A DNA stretch of 64,000 nucleotides from [Bacillus] selenitireducens MLS10 (GCF_000093085.1 NC_014219.1:372001-436000), one strand, 5' to 3'; positions 53,512 to 63,463 are shown, counted from the first letter of the stretch. Numbers and translations are program-made. The notes: generated by a model not told the origin, from the sequence alone.

Positions 53512-54381
53512 GTGAATAAAAAAGAACGGGGGATCCGCAATCTCTATGCGTGGAACAGGTTGCTCAGCTGTCCGGTCTGCCAAGGCAGTGTGAGCGTGGT
53601 GCCTGAAGGGCGGCTTGTGTGCGGAGACGGACACAGCTTCGATGTCGCGAGGCAGGGGTATGTCAACGTATTGACGGGTGCGGTGAACAGCGCGTATTCA
53701 AAGGAACTGTTTCATGCAAGGGCGAAAGTCATTCAGGAGACCCCGCTGTACCGGGCTCTGCACAAGAACGTGGGGAAGCTCATGGACAGGGAGGCGAAAA
53801 AACAAGATGGCGTATACAGGATCGGCGATTTCGGCTGCGGGGAGGGTTCTCACCTTGCGTTGCTACTTGAAGGGAGAAGCAACTGGATGGGGGCGGGTCT
53901 CGACCTGTCGAAAGAAGGCATTCAGGCGGCAACGGACCATGAAGACACGCCGGCCGTGTGGCTGGCTGCGGATCTCGTCAATGTGCCGTTAAAAACCGGC
54001 AGCCTCGACGTGGCTCTGACGATTCTGTCGCCGTCGAATTACAAAGAGATGAAACGGGTGTTAAAACCGGGCGGGCTTGCGGTGAAAGTCATACCGGGAC
54101 CGGGCTACATGAAGGAAATCCGAGACTTCTTTCAGCAAAACCGCCGGGATGCCAAAGAGAATGAGGCGCTGATCAGCCGGTTTGAGGAAGCGTTTGACGA
54201 CGTCAAGGCGGTCTCTGTCAAAACAGCGCCGGCTGTGACGGCCCCTCTCCGAAAGGAGCTCTGCCGGATGTCGCCACTCGCTTGGCATGCAGAGGAAGGG
54301 GAGAAAGAGCGGTATGAAAAAGAAGGTGCCGCCCGCCTTACGATGGATCTGGTCGTGCTGACGGGGAGGCTGCCACAATAG
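53512..54381 (+). CDS. RlmA-type rRNA (guanine-N1)-methyltransferase
   Basis: A 289-aa protein with an N-terminal zinc ribbon (CPVC and CGDGH, about residues 15-35) and a SAM domain with IGDFGCGEGSH (about 100-110). This is the layout of RlmA(I)/RlmA(II), which methylate G745 or G748 of 23S rRNA; B. subtilis YxjB is similar. RlmA(II) affects tylosin sensitivity in some bacteria. GTG 53512 follows GGGGTGAT. The 3' end overlaps the convergent GNAT gene by 44 nt. Confidence 0.87.
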   Translation: MNKKERGIRNLYAWNRLLSCPVCQGSVSVVPEGRLVCGDGHSFDVARQGYVNVLTGAVNSAYSKELFHARAKVIQETPLYRALHKNVGKLMDREAKKQDGVYRIGDFGCGEGSHLALLLEGRSNWMGAGLDLSKEGIQAATDHEDTPAVWLAADLVNVPLKTGSLDVALTILSPSNYKEMKRVLKPGGLAVKVIPGPGYMKEIRDFFQQNRRDAKENEALISRFEEAFDDVKAVSVKTAPAVTAPLRKELCRMSPLAWHAEEGEKERYEKEGAARLTMDLVVLTGRLPQ

Positions 54382-54862
54382 GGCTCCGTCTCTCCATGAG
54401 AATAATGTCGTGCCAGACGCCGTGGCGTTCGGCGACCTGTTCCCGGTAGCCGATCTGCCGGAAACCGCATTTCTTATGCAGGTGAATGCTCGCCTGATTC
54501 TCCCGGAAGATCGCTGATTGGATCGTCCAGAATCCGGCTTTTTCACTGTCTTCGATAAGGGCATTCAGGAGCGTGCGGCCAACGCCCAGGCCCGAGGCGC
54601 CGGGGGCAATGTAGATGCTGATTTCTGCGACGCCCCGGTAAGCGTAGCGCGGGGACGTCGGTGCCAGGGCGGCCCAGCCGGCAATCGTGCCGCCATACTC
54701 GGCGATGAGACGGCATGTTTCGTGATGGGCCTGATTCCAGGAGTCCCATGATGGGACGACGGTTTCGAATGTGGCAAGCTCCGTATCAAGACCGGCTTGA
54801 TAAATGGCGCTTACTGCAGGCCATTCCTGAACGGTCATGGGGCGGATAAGAATGTCTGTCAT
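54338..54862 (-). CDS. GNAT N-acetyltransferase, phosphinothricin acetyltransferase-like
   Basis: A 174-aa GNAT enzyme of the Pat/YwnH group: IRPMTVQEWPAVSAIYQAG at the start, AEISIYIAPGASGLGVGRTLL as acetyl-CoA loop and CGFRQIGYREQ near the end. Natural substrates of such enzymes include methionine sulfoximine-like amines. GAGGTGA precedes ATG. The last 14 codons (a Ser/Pro/Ala-rich tail) overlap the convergent RlmA-like gene. Confidence 0.87.
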   Translation of the reverse strand: MTDILIRPMTVQEWPAVSAIYQAGLDTELATFETVVPSWDSWNQAHHETCRLIAEYGGTIAGWAALAPTSPRYAYRGVAEISIYIAPGASGLGVGRTLLNALIEDSEKAGFWTIQSAIFRENQASIHLHKKCGFRQIGYREQVAERHGVWHDIILMERRSPIVAASPSARPDPS

Positions 54863-54984
54863 GATGAATCACCTCGAAATAGGGCATGTGTCACTTCAGC
54901 CGATTTTTCTTAAGCATACACGTCTCTGTCTGAAGGTGCAAAAGCAATAGCGCAAACAGTGATTTCACAAGGAGGCAGTCGAAC

Positions 54985-55734
54985 ATGACAAATTGGAACG
55001 CGTATGAAGACCTCGCCTGGACGGATTTTCTCATCGCAGGCCCCGAGGCATGCAAGGAGGAAACGGACCGTTATCTTGAAGAGATCCGCCGTCACACCAG
55101 GGAAGGATGAAAACGGATCCTTCACTTGGGGTCCGGTGCAGGTGGTCATGGCAGCCAGCTGAAGCTTCATCATGACGTGAGGGGCGTCGATATCAGTGAC
55201 GGGATGATGAACGAAGCCAGGAAAATGAATCCGGAAGTCATCTACCACAAAGGGGATATGCGCACCGTTCAGCTTGATGAGATCTTTGATGTGGTGCTGA
55301 TTCCGGAGTCGATTACGTACATGACGACAATAGCCGATGTCAGAATAGTGATTGAAAACGCCATGGCGCATCTGAAGCTGGAGGGAATTCTGATGGTGCT
55401 TGTACAGGACAAAGAAGGATTTGAAGAACATAATTTCAGCTATCGGGGCAAAGGCGACGGAGTACAGGTTGATCTCTTTGAGAACAATACGGTCGTCTCT
55501 GATACCACGTATGAAGCGGCTATGGTTTATCTGATCCGGCAGGACGGCGAGCTGTCGATTTATTCGGACGTCCATACCCTCGGTCTGTTTCCGAAGGGGG
55601 ACTGGGATGCAATTTTGACGGACAATGGGACCATCGTCTCCGCGTTCAGTCTTGATGATGCTTATGATCAGTGGCTCCTGACGGAAGGGAAGTATCGTCA
55701 GCTGGTCTATGTCGTCCAAAAAAACCGTTCCTGA
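54985..55734 (+). pseudogene. SAM-dependent methyltransferase with an in-frame stop codon
   Basis: ATG 54985 has AAGGAGG about 10 nt upstream and opens a frame for MTNWNAYEDLAWTDFLIAG. TGA at 55108-55110 interrupts it, and the same frame continues at once with KRILHLGSGAGGHG, the SAM motif I, up to 55734. Without the stop the product would be 249 aa. One base change explains it, so this is a recent nonsense mutation, a sequencing error or readthrough. The downstream part alone lacks a good start. Confidence 0.8.
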
Positions 55735-55934
55735 GTTGTTGATCAGGTCTTTCAGGATGGTTGGATGACTGATGACAGATCGAGGCAGTCTTCATTAAAT
55801 GACCCAAGTGCTTTGTAAAAAGGACCAAATAAGCGTTTTCAATTAGATGGTTTTTAATAGGATCGTACGATGTAATCAATTCGATAGTCCTGTAAACTGA
55901 GTGTGATAGAAACACAAAAAGGGGTTATGGGGCT

Positions 55935-57953
55935 ATGAAGAGTATACGTATGCGACTGATTTTGTATTTTTCCGCGATTATGATCGTGGCGACGGGGATT
56001 CTCGGGATTGTGATCACTAATGGTGCGGGGGATGCACTGATTGATGAAGCGGAAACGGGACTTGAGACATTAGCCCTTGAAGGGGCAAAGGTCACGGACA
56101 GTCGGTTGGACAGTGAATATCTGTACCTTGAAGGACTGACGAATTTGCCGGAGATTACAGGGGATGATCCGGATCTCGATGCGGCGATGGACGTGCTGCT
56201 TGACGAAGTCGAAAACACGGACTATTTACGGATCGGCATCACCGATCTCGACGGGAATCTGTATTTGTCCGATTCGTATGGCATTGACGGTGAAATTGTG
56301 GACGTCACTGAGCGCGAGTATTACCATGATTCCCTGGCAGGTGAGCGGGGGCTGATGCCGCCATCACTCAGTGTGAATCCGGACGACGGAGACCGGCTGA
56401 TCATGGTGACCTCGGTTCCGATTGAGGAAGACGGGGCGATTACAGGCGTACTTGTAGCCGTTGGTGATGCGGATTATCTGAATACGATTGTGGATGATAT
56501 TCAGTATGGCGAAGGGGGCTATGCCTATATGATCGATGACGAGGGGACCGTCGTCGCTCACCGCGACCGGGACATGGTCCGGGATGCATTCAATCCGCTC
56601 CGCCTTGTAGAGGAGGACCCTGGTCTTGAGACCCTCGCGAATCAGTTCTCGCGTATGCTCAGTGAACCCGCAGGCATTGGCAATTATGCCTTTCAGGGGA
56701 ACGATCTGTATGTCGGGTTCTCGGATATCGGCGAGACGGGCTGGACGCTGGTCATTACAGCCAACGAAAACGAAGTATTGGCGGCGATCCCGTCACTTCG
56801 GAACACGGCGCTCATCATGACGTTCCTCGTTGTCGTCGGCGGGATAGCCTTGACGTATGTCGTGGGAACAAGGATCTCGCGTCCGATTCAGGCTGTGTCG
56901 AGAACGGCGGCGGAAATCGGACAGCTGGATATGCGCCACGATATGGATCTGAAGCTTCTTTCTCGTCACGATGAAGTCGGGGAACTGGCGAAGTCCCTGC
57001 AAAGCGTCACAGAGAACGTCAGGAAGATCATCGTGGATATCAACGCGTCCGCAGGAGAGGTCTCTGCGGCTTCCGAAGAGCTGACGGCAACGTCCGGCGA
57101 ATCATCCAGGGCGTCTGAAGAAGTGGCCTCGACGGTCCAGGACATCGCGGAAGGCGCGTCGAGTCAGGCGCAGAACACGGAAGCGGGCTCTGAAAAAGCG
57201 GCACGTCTCGGTGAAATCGTCGATGAAGAAAAAGAAGTGGTACAACGGCTGAACGAAGCCTTTGTAAACGTGAACCATGCCATTCAAGAAGGTCTTGAAG
57301 AAATCGGGCGTCTCTCAGAGATCTCGGATCAGACCGCAGAGGCCACACAGGAAGTGGAGAAAGGGATTGTCAAAACGAATGACAGCTCAAGGCGTATCGG
57401 GGAAGCGAGTACGGTTATTGCGAATATCGCCGAACAGACGAACCTCCTTGCCCTGAATGCCGCCATAGAAGCGGCGCGTGCGGGTGAAGCAGGGAAAGGT
57501 TTTTCTGTCGTGGCAGACGAAATCCGTAAGCTCGCCGAGCAGTCCACGACTTCGACGGCAACGATTGATGAGATCGTAAGAGAATTGCAGGTCAACGCCG
57601 AACAGTCGGTCAAGGTAATGGCGGACGTTTCACAGATCCTTGATGAACAGCTGAAGAGTGTCCAGGGCACCCGGGACAAGTATGAACAGATTGAGGGTGC
57701 CATGAGTATCTCTGACGAAGCGGTTCACCGCCTGAACGGAACGGGTAAAGATATGGCGACGATTAAAGAAGACATCGTGTCTTCGCTCGAGAGCCTGTCA
57801 GCCATCGCAGAGGAAAATTCTGCGGCCACTGAAGAAGTGTCTGCTGCCATGCAGGAACAGACGGCGTCGATGGAAGAGATTGCCGGATCAAGCGAAAGCC
57901 TCGCACACCTTGCGACAGAACTCAAACAGCTAGTGGAGAAATTCAAAATCTGA
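55935..57953 (+). CDS. Methyl-accepting chemotaxis protein
   Basis: A 672-aa transducer: TM1 (about residues 8-28), a periplasmic-type dCache sensor (about 35-280), TM2 (about 290-310), HAMP (about 312-365) and a cytoplasmic signalling domain with the conserved tip [19 protein letters not shown]. The C-terminal [20 protein letters not shown] contains probable methylation residues. Ligand unknown; dCache domains often bind amino acids or organic acids. Single-gene unit ending in a strong terminator. Confidence 0.94.
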   Translation: MKSIRMRLILYFSAIMIVATGILGIVITNGAGDALIDEAETGLETLALEGAKVTDSRLDSEYLYLEGLTNLPEITGDDPDLDAAMDVLLDEVENTDYLRIGITDLDGNLYLSDSYGIDGEIVDVTEREYYHDSLAGERGLMPPSLSVNPDDGDRLIMVTSVPIEEDGAITGVLVAVGDADYLNTIVDDIQYGEGGYAYMIDDEGTVVAHRDRDMVRDAFNPLRLVEEDPGLETLANQFSRMLSEPAGIGNYAFQGNDLYVGFSDIGETGWTLVITANENEVLAAIPSLRNTALIMTFLVVVGGIALTYVVGTRISRPIQAVSRTAAEIGQLDMRHDMDLKLLSRHDEVGELAKSLQSVTENVRKIIVDINASAGEVSAASEELTATSGESSRASEEVASTVQDIAEGASSQAQNTEAGSEKAARLGEIVDEEKEVVQRLNEAFVNVNHAIQEGLEEIGRLSEISDQTAEATQEVEKGIVKTNDSSRRIGEASTVIANIAEQTNLLALNAAIEAARAGEAGKGFSVVADEIRKLAEQSTTSTATIDEIVRELQVNAEQSVKVMADVSQILDEQLKSVQGTRDKYEQIEGAMSISDEAVHRLNGTGKDMATIKEDIVSSLESLSAIAEENSAATEEVSAAMQEQTASMEEIAGSSESLAHLATELKQLVEKFKI

Positions 57954-57963
57954 AAGAACACAT

Positions 57964-58010
57964 AAAACGGCCCCCTGCTGTATCCTTGGATACGCCAGGG
58001 GGCCGTTTTC
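57964..58010. terminator. Bidirectional terminator
   Basis: AAAACGGCCCCCTG / CAGGGGGCCGTTTT, with an inner GTATCC / GGATAC, between the chemoreceptor and convergent htpX. Confidence 0.95.
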
Positions 58011-58044
58011 ATTTATCATACTAAGAGAGGCAATGCGAGTCGTC

Positions 58045-58923
58045 TTACATTTCTCTCAGCCGCCTGATCCGCTCCTGCGGGTCCGGATGGGTGGACATGA
58101 GTCCGCTCATCTTCTTCTTCAGGGGATCGGCGAAATACAAAGGCGCCGAGGAACCTGAGGCTTCACGGACCGGGGTGGAGACGCCGGTGATTTTTTCGAG
58201 TGCCGTGGCAAGGGCGTTCGGGTTCCGTGTTAAATCCGCGGCACTGGCATCGGCGAGATACTCCCGGTTTCTCGAAATCGCCATGTTGATCATCATGGCG
58301 ATGATCGGGGCGAGAATGACAAGGACGAGGGCGATAATGAGAATGACAGGGCTCTGTTTATTGTTGCGCCCGCCCCGGCTGAAGAACATCATCCGCATGC
58401 CGAGGTCGCTGATGATGGCGATGACGGACACGAGTGCGAGGGCAATCGTGGAGAGCCGCACGTCGTAGTTCTTGATGTGCGCGACTTCGTGGGCAATCAC
58501 GCCCTCCATCTCTTCGCGGTTCAGTTCATTCATGAGGCCCGTCGTGACCGCAACGGCACCGTTCTTGGGCGAAATGCCCGTTGCGAAAGCGTTCGGCGAG
58601 GGGTCGTTGACGATAAAGACCCTCGGCATCGGGATGCGGGCCACCATGGCCATATTCTCGACGGTATGCCAGAGAAAGCGGTTCTCTTCAACGGATTTGA
58701 TCTCCTTGGCGTGGTTCATGCGCATGACCATACTCGTACTCGAACTGAGGACGATCGTTACATAGATGGCGGCGATGATGACGGTGATGATCATGCCGGA
58801 GAAGGGTTCGCCGCTGTTGATGTAGGAAAAGGCCGCCCCGACGGCAAGGAGGAACAGGATAAAGACGAAGACGATGAGGACGGTTTTCCGTTTGTTTTTT
58901 TGGATCTGTTCGTATAATAGCAT
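58045..58923 (-). CDS. htpX: Membrane zinc metalloprotease HtpX
   Basis: A 292-aa M48 protease with four membrane helices (two at about residues 15-60, two at about 160-220). Zinc site HEVAH (about 144-148) plus downstream Glu in NREYLADA. It degrades misfolded membrane proteins. It is co-transcribed with lemA (22-nt gap), a common pairing. Confidence 0.95.
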   Translation of the reverse strand: MLLYEQIQKNKRKTVLIVFVFILFLLAVGAAFSYINSGEPFSGMIITVIIAAIYVTIVLSSSTSMVMRMNHAKEIKSVEENRFLWHTVENMAMVARIPMPRVFIVNDPSPNAFATGISPKNGAVAVTTGLMNELNREEMEGVIAHEVAHIKNYDVRLSTIALALVSVIAIISDLGMRMMFFSRGGRNNKQSPVILIIALVLVILAPIIAMMINMAISRNREYLADASAADLTRNPNALATALEKITGVSTPVREASGSSAPLYFADPLKKKMSGLMSTHPDPQERIRRLREM

Positions 58924-58945
58924 GATGCTGCCCTCCGTTCAGGCC

Positions 58946-59506
58946 TTAAAAGGATACCCGGACATTTTCCCGTTCTTCCGCTTTTGCTTCGAGCATATCG
59001 CGCTTTTCGAAGTTGTGGATCCCGGCAATGATGTTTGTTGGGATGGATTCGATTTTCGTGTTGTATTTCATGACGGTGTTGTTGTAAAGCTGTCTTGAAT
59101 AGGCAATTTTGTTTTCGGTCTGTGTCAGTTCTTCCTGCAGCATTTTGAAGTTCTCATTGGCTTTCAGGTCAGGGTAGGCTTCACGAAGTGCGAACATGCT
59201 CTTAAGCGCACCGCTCAGCTGGTCGTTCACTTCCATGGTATCCTGGCGGCTTAAGGTGCTGTCCCCCATTTTGTTCCGGAGTTCGACGACTTTCGTTAAT
59301 GTCTCCTCCTCGTGTTTGGCGTAACCTTTCACGGTTTCCACCAGGTTTGGAATAAGGTCGTAGCGGCGTTTTAACTGGACGTCAATCTGAGCCCAGGACT
59401 CCTCCACCCAGTTGCGCATTTTGATCAGGCCGTTGTAGGCGGAGACCCATGCAAGTACGAAAATCACGACAATGGCAAGTATAATAAGTAATCCGATCAT
59501 GTTCAT
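58946..59506 (-). CDS. lemA: LemA family protein
   Basis: A 186-aa protein with one N-terminal membrane helix (about residues 5-24) and a helical bundle typical of LemA (NWVEESWAQIDVQLKRRYDLIPNLVET split over two helices; YNTKIESIPTNIIAGI). Role unclear. The neighbouring htpX gene suggests a part in envelope proteostasis. Confidence 0.94.
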   Translation of the reverse strand: MNMIGLLIILAIVVIFVLAWVSAYNGLIKMRNWVEESWAQIDVQLKRRYDLIPNLVETVKGYAKHEEETLTKVVELRNKMGDSTLSRQDTMEVNDQLSGALKSMFALREAYPDLKANENFKMLQEELTQTENKIAYSRQLYNNTVMKYNTKIESIPTNIIAGIHNFEKRDMLEAKAEERENVRVSF

Positions 59507-59601
59507 TCATCCTTTCTTTCGTTGATTACAGCCATGCTGTTTGATTCATTATAACGTAGACTACGGAAACAGGGTGAACATTGTTTCAAATTCTGTAAAG
59601 A

Positions 59602-59648
59602 TTGTATCCGAACGCGGAATCGACTATTATTAAAATAATTAATAAAGT
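59602..59648 (+). promoter_or_regulatory. ROK promoter and operator
   Basis: TTGTAT (59602-59607) and TATTAT (59625-59630) are 17 nt apart. The perfect inverted repeat TTATTAA-AATAA-TTAATAA (59627-59645) overlaps the -10, fitting autorepression. Confidence 0.6.
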
Positions 59649-59664
59649 GGCAGGGGTGAAGGAT

Positions 59665-60879
59665 ATGGTACAGGGTATGACAGGGAGCTTTCGGCTGATG
59701 AAGTCATTGAACCGTTCATTGGTCATCAATATCATCAGGCGAAAGGGACCGATCTCAAGAACGGATATTTCAAAGCAAGCGAATCTCACACCGCCGACGG
59801 TGACGAATATCGTCAATGATCTCTTGAAAGAAGGGCTTGTGAAAGAAGGCCGGACAGGTGCGTCCAAAGGAGGACGAAGACCGGTTCTTCTCTCCATCAA
59901 TTACAACAATCATTATGTCATCGGCGTTGACGTCGGGACCGGTCAGATCCGGGTCGGGCTCTCAAATTTGAATGCCGAGCTGTTGAACCGGAAAAAAGAG
60001 ACACTTCCTGCCGGTATCAAGGCGGGTGAATTCATGACGATCCTCTACCGGCTCGTCGACGACATGATCACCAACAGCGATGTCTCGCGGGATAAAATTG
60101 TCGGCATCGGGATCGGCATGCACGGGATTGTCGATGAAGAGAAGGGGATCAGCATTTATGCCCCGCATTTTGATTTCGGAGAACTTCCGTTGAAGGAACG
60201 CTTGGAAGCCCGCTATGAGATCCCTGTTAAAGTAGAGAACGATGCTCGCTGTTCGGCGATTGCCGAAATGTGGTTTGGGGATACACGGGCGAATCCGAAT
60301 CTTGTCTTTATCAATGTCGGGGACGGGATCGGTGCCGGGGTGATCCTGAACGGCCAGATCCACCGCGGGCACCACCATATTGCCGGTGAGCTCGGGCATA
60401 TGATTGTGGATCTGAATGGCCGGCAGTGCACATGCGGAAGCTATGGCTGTCTGCATACCGTGGCGAGCGGGATTCACATCCGGGAGCGGGCGATCCATGA
60501 AATCACCCTCGGCCGATCGACGGCGCTCAGGGAGATGCGAGAGAATAAGGAAGACATCGACGGTGAAGTGATCTATGAGGCGGCCCTTCACGGTGACGAG
60601 TTTGCCGAAGAGCTGTTTGCACAGGCGGGGCGTTTTCTCGGCCTGGCTGTGACGAATGTGATAAATTTTCTGAATCCGGATCAGATTGTCCTCGGCGGCG
60701 GAGTCATGAAGGCGGGGGCGTTTGTCATGAAGCCTCTCGTTGAAACTGTGAACAGAAGAGCGCTGACGGATGATGCCAGAAAGACAGAGATTACCGTGTC
60801 AAGCCTCGGCAGCCACAGCGCCCTCCTCGGTGCTGTGTCGCTTATTTTGCATGATGTGTTTGAAGTGCAGGATCGTTAA
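59665..60879 (+). CDS. ROK family transcriptional regulator (XylR/NagC type)
   Basis: A 404-aa repressor with an N-terminal winged helix (about residues 10-75; ISRTDISKQANLTPPTVTNIVNDLLKEG split across helices) and a sugar-kinase-like ROK domain. ROK features: GVDVGTGQIRVGL, the zinc motif CTCGSYGC and His in GELGH. It precedes a sugar ABC importer and probably represses it until its sugar binds. ATG 59665 follows AGGGGTGA; earlier in-frame starts would lie inside the operator. Confidence 0.92.
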   Translation: MVQGMTGSFRLMKSLNRSLVINIIRRKGPISRTDISKQANLTPPTVTNIVNDLLKEGLVKEGRTGASKGGRRPVLLSINYNNHYVIGVDVGTGQIRVGLSNLNAELLNRKKETLPAGIKAGEFMTILYRLVDDMITNSDVSRDKIVGIGIGMHGIVDEEKGISIYAPHFDFGELPLKERLEARYEIPVKVENDARCSAIAEMWFGDTRANPNLVFINVGDGIGAGVILNGQIHRGHHHIAGELGHMIVDLNGRQCTCGSYGCLHTVASGIHIRERAIHEITLGRSTALREMRENKEDIDGEVIYEAALHGDEFAEELFAQAGRFLGLAVTNVINFLNPDQIVLGGGVMKAGAFVMKPLVETVNRRALTDDARKTEITVSSLGSHSALLGAVSLILHDVFEVQDR

Positions 60880-60908
60880 AATAAATTAAAAAGATTCCCG
60901 AGAAAGCC

Positions 60909-60937
60909 TTTTCATTGTGACAATTATGTGTTATCTT
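60909..60937 (+). promoter_or_regulatory. Promoter of the sugar ABC operon
   Basis: TTTTCA and TATCTT are 17 nt apart. The -10 is extended by TGT (TGn motif). Confidence 0.6.
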
Positions 60938-60944
60938 ATCGGTA

Positions 60945-60967
60945 GTTAGTAATTTAATTTAAAAAAG
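60945..60967 (+). promoter_or_regulatory. ROK operator-like site downstream of the promoter
   Basis: On the reverse strand CTTTTTTAA-ATTAA-ATTACTAAC resembles the sites at 59627 and 62502. It lies at the expected transcription start. Confidence 0.45.
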
Positions 60968-61054
60968 TTAGTTGGAGTTGCGTTCAGGAATATGTGACAG
61001 CTCAACATCTTTAACAGCGCACGAATGTGCGAACTAACAAAGGGGGATTTACAC

Positions 61055-62440
61055 ATGAAAGCTTGGAAAGTATTGTCGGTCAGTGCATTGTCAGTCGGTC
61101 TGTTGGCAGCTTGCGGAGGAAATGACGAAGGTGACGCCGGAGCAAATAACGGTGAAAATGACAGCGCTAACAACGGGAGTGCGTCTGCGAATAATGATGA
61201 TGCAAACGAAAACAATAACGCAGGTGACGGAGACGAAGACATATCCGGTGAAGTGACAGCCTGGGGCTGGAACGTTGCTGCAGCCGCAATGGAACAGGCC
61301 ATCGAAGGCTTTAATGAACTGTACCCGAATGTCACAGTTAACATTGAAGATATTGGCCGTGAAGATGTGTATGACCGTCTGACGGTTGGGCTTGCCGCGG
61401 GGGGTTCTGGTCTTCCTGATATATCCATGGTTGAAACGGATCGCCTGGATAACTACTTTGCAGAATTCCCGCAGGGCTTTGTGAACCTGGATGAATATGG
61501 ATTCAATGAACACGAAGATAAATTTGCCGACTCTAAAGTAGAAGCCGTTAAAGGGCCGGATGGTAACAACCTCGCCGCTCCTTGGGATATCGGACCTGCC
61601 GGTGTCTTCTACTATGTGCCTCATTTCGAAGAAGCGGGTGTGGACCCGGATGACATCGAAACGTGGGATGACTTTATTGCCGCAGGTGAGGACATTCTTG
61701 ATGCAACGGGGGCAGCCATGGTGCCGGTAGACATTGCAAACGATGATGCGATCTTCCGGATGATGATGAATCAGCTTGGTGTGTATTATTTTGATGCAGA
61801 CGGTGCCATTGAAATTGCCAGCGACGATGCGGCGCTTGCCATGAGCAAGATTCAGGAAATGCACGAGAAGGATCTTGTGGCAAACGTTGACGGCTGGGAC
61901 GGTACGGTAACGTCGACGGTCAACCATACGGTTGCGACGATTCCGTTTGGCGTATGGTATGCAGGTACGATCACGGATCAGGCGCCGGATCAGTCCGGTG
62001 ACTGGGGAGTATTCAAACTTCCGGCATTTGAAGAAGGCGGTAACCGTGACGCTAACCTCGGCGGGTCTGACCTTACCATTCTCTCAAGCACTGAATATCC
62101 GGAGGCAGCCTATGCCTTCGTCGAATACTTCACGACAGAAATCGAGCCGCAGATCGAGGGTATGACAGAATACGGGCTCTTCCCGTCACTTCTTGCCACG
62201 TATGATGAGCCGTACTTCCAGGAAAACAATGAGTTCTTCAACGATGAGCCGATCTGGAGCCTCTTTGCCGACGTGGTTGAAGGAACGCTTCCGGCCAACT
62301 ATACGAATGACTATGCACGTGCATTCCGCTACGCCTCGGACGCTCAGGCGAACGCCCTTCTCTCAGGGGAAGATGTGCAGGTTGCCCTTCAGGAAGCGGC
62401 TGAACGGATTGCCAATGAAACAGGACGCGACATTCAATAA
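61055..62440 (+). CDS. Extracellular sugar-binding lipoprotein of ABC importer
   Basis: A 461-aa substrate-binding protein with signal peptide and lipobox LAAC (Cys20), then a 40-residue Asn/Asp/Gly-rich linker and a family-1 solute-binding domain (VTAWGWNVAAAAMEQAIEGFNELYP split, LPDISMVETD, AAPWDIGPAGVFYY). The linker and surface are very acidic. The sugar is unknown. AAGGGGGA precedes ATG. It is followed by two permease genes. Confidence 0.92.
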   Translation: MKAWKVLSVSALSVGLLAACGGNDEGDAGANNGENDSANNGSASANNDDANENNNAGDGDEDISGEVTAWGWNVAAAAMEQAIEGFNELYPNVTVNIEDIGREDVYDRLTVGLAAGGSGLPDISMVETDRLDNYFAEFPQGFVNLDEYGFNEHEDKFADSKVEAVKGPDGNNLAAPWDIGPAGVFYYVPHFEEAGVDPDDIETWDDFIAAGEDILDATGAAMVPVDIANDDAIFRMMMNQLGVYYFDADGAIEIASDDAALAMSKIQEMHEKDLVANVDGWDGTVTSTVNHTVATIPFGVWYAGTITDQAPDQSGDWGVFKLPAFEEGGNRDANLGGSDLTILSSTEYPEAAYAFVEYFTTEIEPQIEGMTEYGLFPSLLATYDEPYFQENNEFFNDEPIWSLFADVVEGTLPANYTNDYARAFRYASDAQANALLSGEDVQVALQEAAERIANETGRDIQ

Positions 62441-62461
62441 AGGCGGTGTTTGGAACAGGAT

Positions 62462-62490
62462 AAGGGAGAAGAGATCATCTCTTCTCCCTT
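62462..62490 (+). other. Intercistronic hairpin between binding protein and permease
   Basis: Perfect 14-nt repeats AAGGGAGAAGAGAT / ATCTCTTCTCCCTT have no following T-tract. Such hairpins often stabilise the binding-protein mRNA relative to the permease part. Confidence 0.65.
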
Positions 62491-62525
62491 GCCTGTCACT
62501 ACTTATTTAAAATAATTAATTAAGT
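62489..62525 (+). promoter_or_regulatory. Possible internal promoter with ROK operator-like site
   Basis: TTGCCT and AATAAT are 16 nt apart. CTTATTTAA-AATAA-TTAATTAAG (62502-62524, one mismatch between arms) has the same centre, AATAA, as the site at the ROK gene. Confidence 0.45.
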
Positions 62526-62560
62526 TATACGTTCAGATCCAAACGGAAGGAGACAGACCC

Positions 62561-63463
62561 ATGGCGAAATTACAAGACGGAACACCAGTGGGGAGTAAAC
62601 GAAAGATTGTGACACCGAAAACAGCGCCTTACTTCTTTATTGCCCCGGCTGTTCTGTTGTTTCTCGCATTTACGTTATATCCGGTTATTCAGTCCCTGAT
62701 TCTCAGTTTCCAGACTTCATCCGCGGGCGTTACCTCGTTTGCCGGTTTGGATAACTACCGGAGGTTGTTTAACGATCCGCTCTTTTTCACGGCGCTAGGC
62801 AATACCTTCACGATTTTGATCATTCAGGTGCCAATCATGCTCTCGATCGCGGTGGTACTGGCTGTTCTGATGAACTCGGCGCTGCTTAAAATGAGAGCAT
62901 TCTTCAGAATCGCCTTCTTTATGCCGGCGATTACGGCGCTCGTTGCGTATGCCATTGTGTTTATGATCCTGCTCGATCAGAACTACGGGCTTGTGAACTA
63001 CGTGCTCGGGCTCATCGGCATTGACAATGTACCCTGGCTGAACGATCCGTTCTGGGCAAAAGTAGCGCTGATCGTCGCGATTACCTGGCGCTGGACGGGA
63101 TATAATATGGTGATTTTCCTTGCCGGCCTGCAGAATATCTCCAGCGATCTGTACGAAGCGGCAAGCATTGACGGGGCGGGGAAGATCCGGCAGTTCTTCA
63201 GCATCACGCTCCCGCAGTTGAAGCCGATCTTTCTTTTTACGGCAGTGCTTTCCACGATCGGCACGCTTCAGCTGTTTGATGAGCCGTTCATTTTGACGAA
63301 CGGCGGACCGAACAACGCGACACTCACGATCTCTTTGTATCTGTATTTAAACGGTTTCCGCTATTTTGATTTTAACTATGCGTCGGCGATTGCCTACGTT
63401 CTGGTCATTATCATTGCGGCGCTGTCCTATCTTCAAATGAAAGTCGCAGGTGATGACGAATGA
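62561..63463 (+). CDS. ABC sugar transporter permease, MalF type
   Basis: A 300-aa permease with six membrane helices and the EAA loop EAASIDGAGKIRQFFSITLP (about residues 205-224) that contacts the ATPase. It forms a heterodimer with the next permease. GGAGG (in AAGGAGACAGACCC) precedes ATG. It overlaps the next gene by 4 nt. Confidence 0.94.
   Translation: MAKLQDGTPVGSKRKIVTPKTAPYFFIAPAVLLFLAFTLYPVIQSLILSFQTSSAGVTSFAGLDNYRRLFNDPLFFTALGNTFTILIIQVPIMLSIAVVLAVLMNSALLKMRAFFRIAFFMPAITALVAYAIVFMILLDQNYGLVNYVLGLIGIDNVPWLNDPFWAKVALIVAITWRWTGYNMVIFLAGLQNISSDLYEAASIDGAGKIRQFFSITLPQLKPIFLFTAVLSTIGTLQLFDEPFILTNGGPNNATLTISLYLYLNGFRYFDFNYASAIAYVLVIIIAALSYLQMKVAGDDE

Noticed and set aside
55108-55110. 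TGA read as selenocysteine
   Set aside because: No SECIS-like hairpin seen directly after it, and methyltransferases of this type have no known Sec position. A nonsense mutation is simpler.
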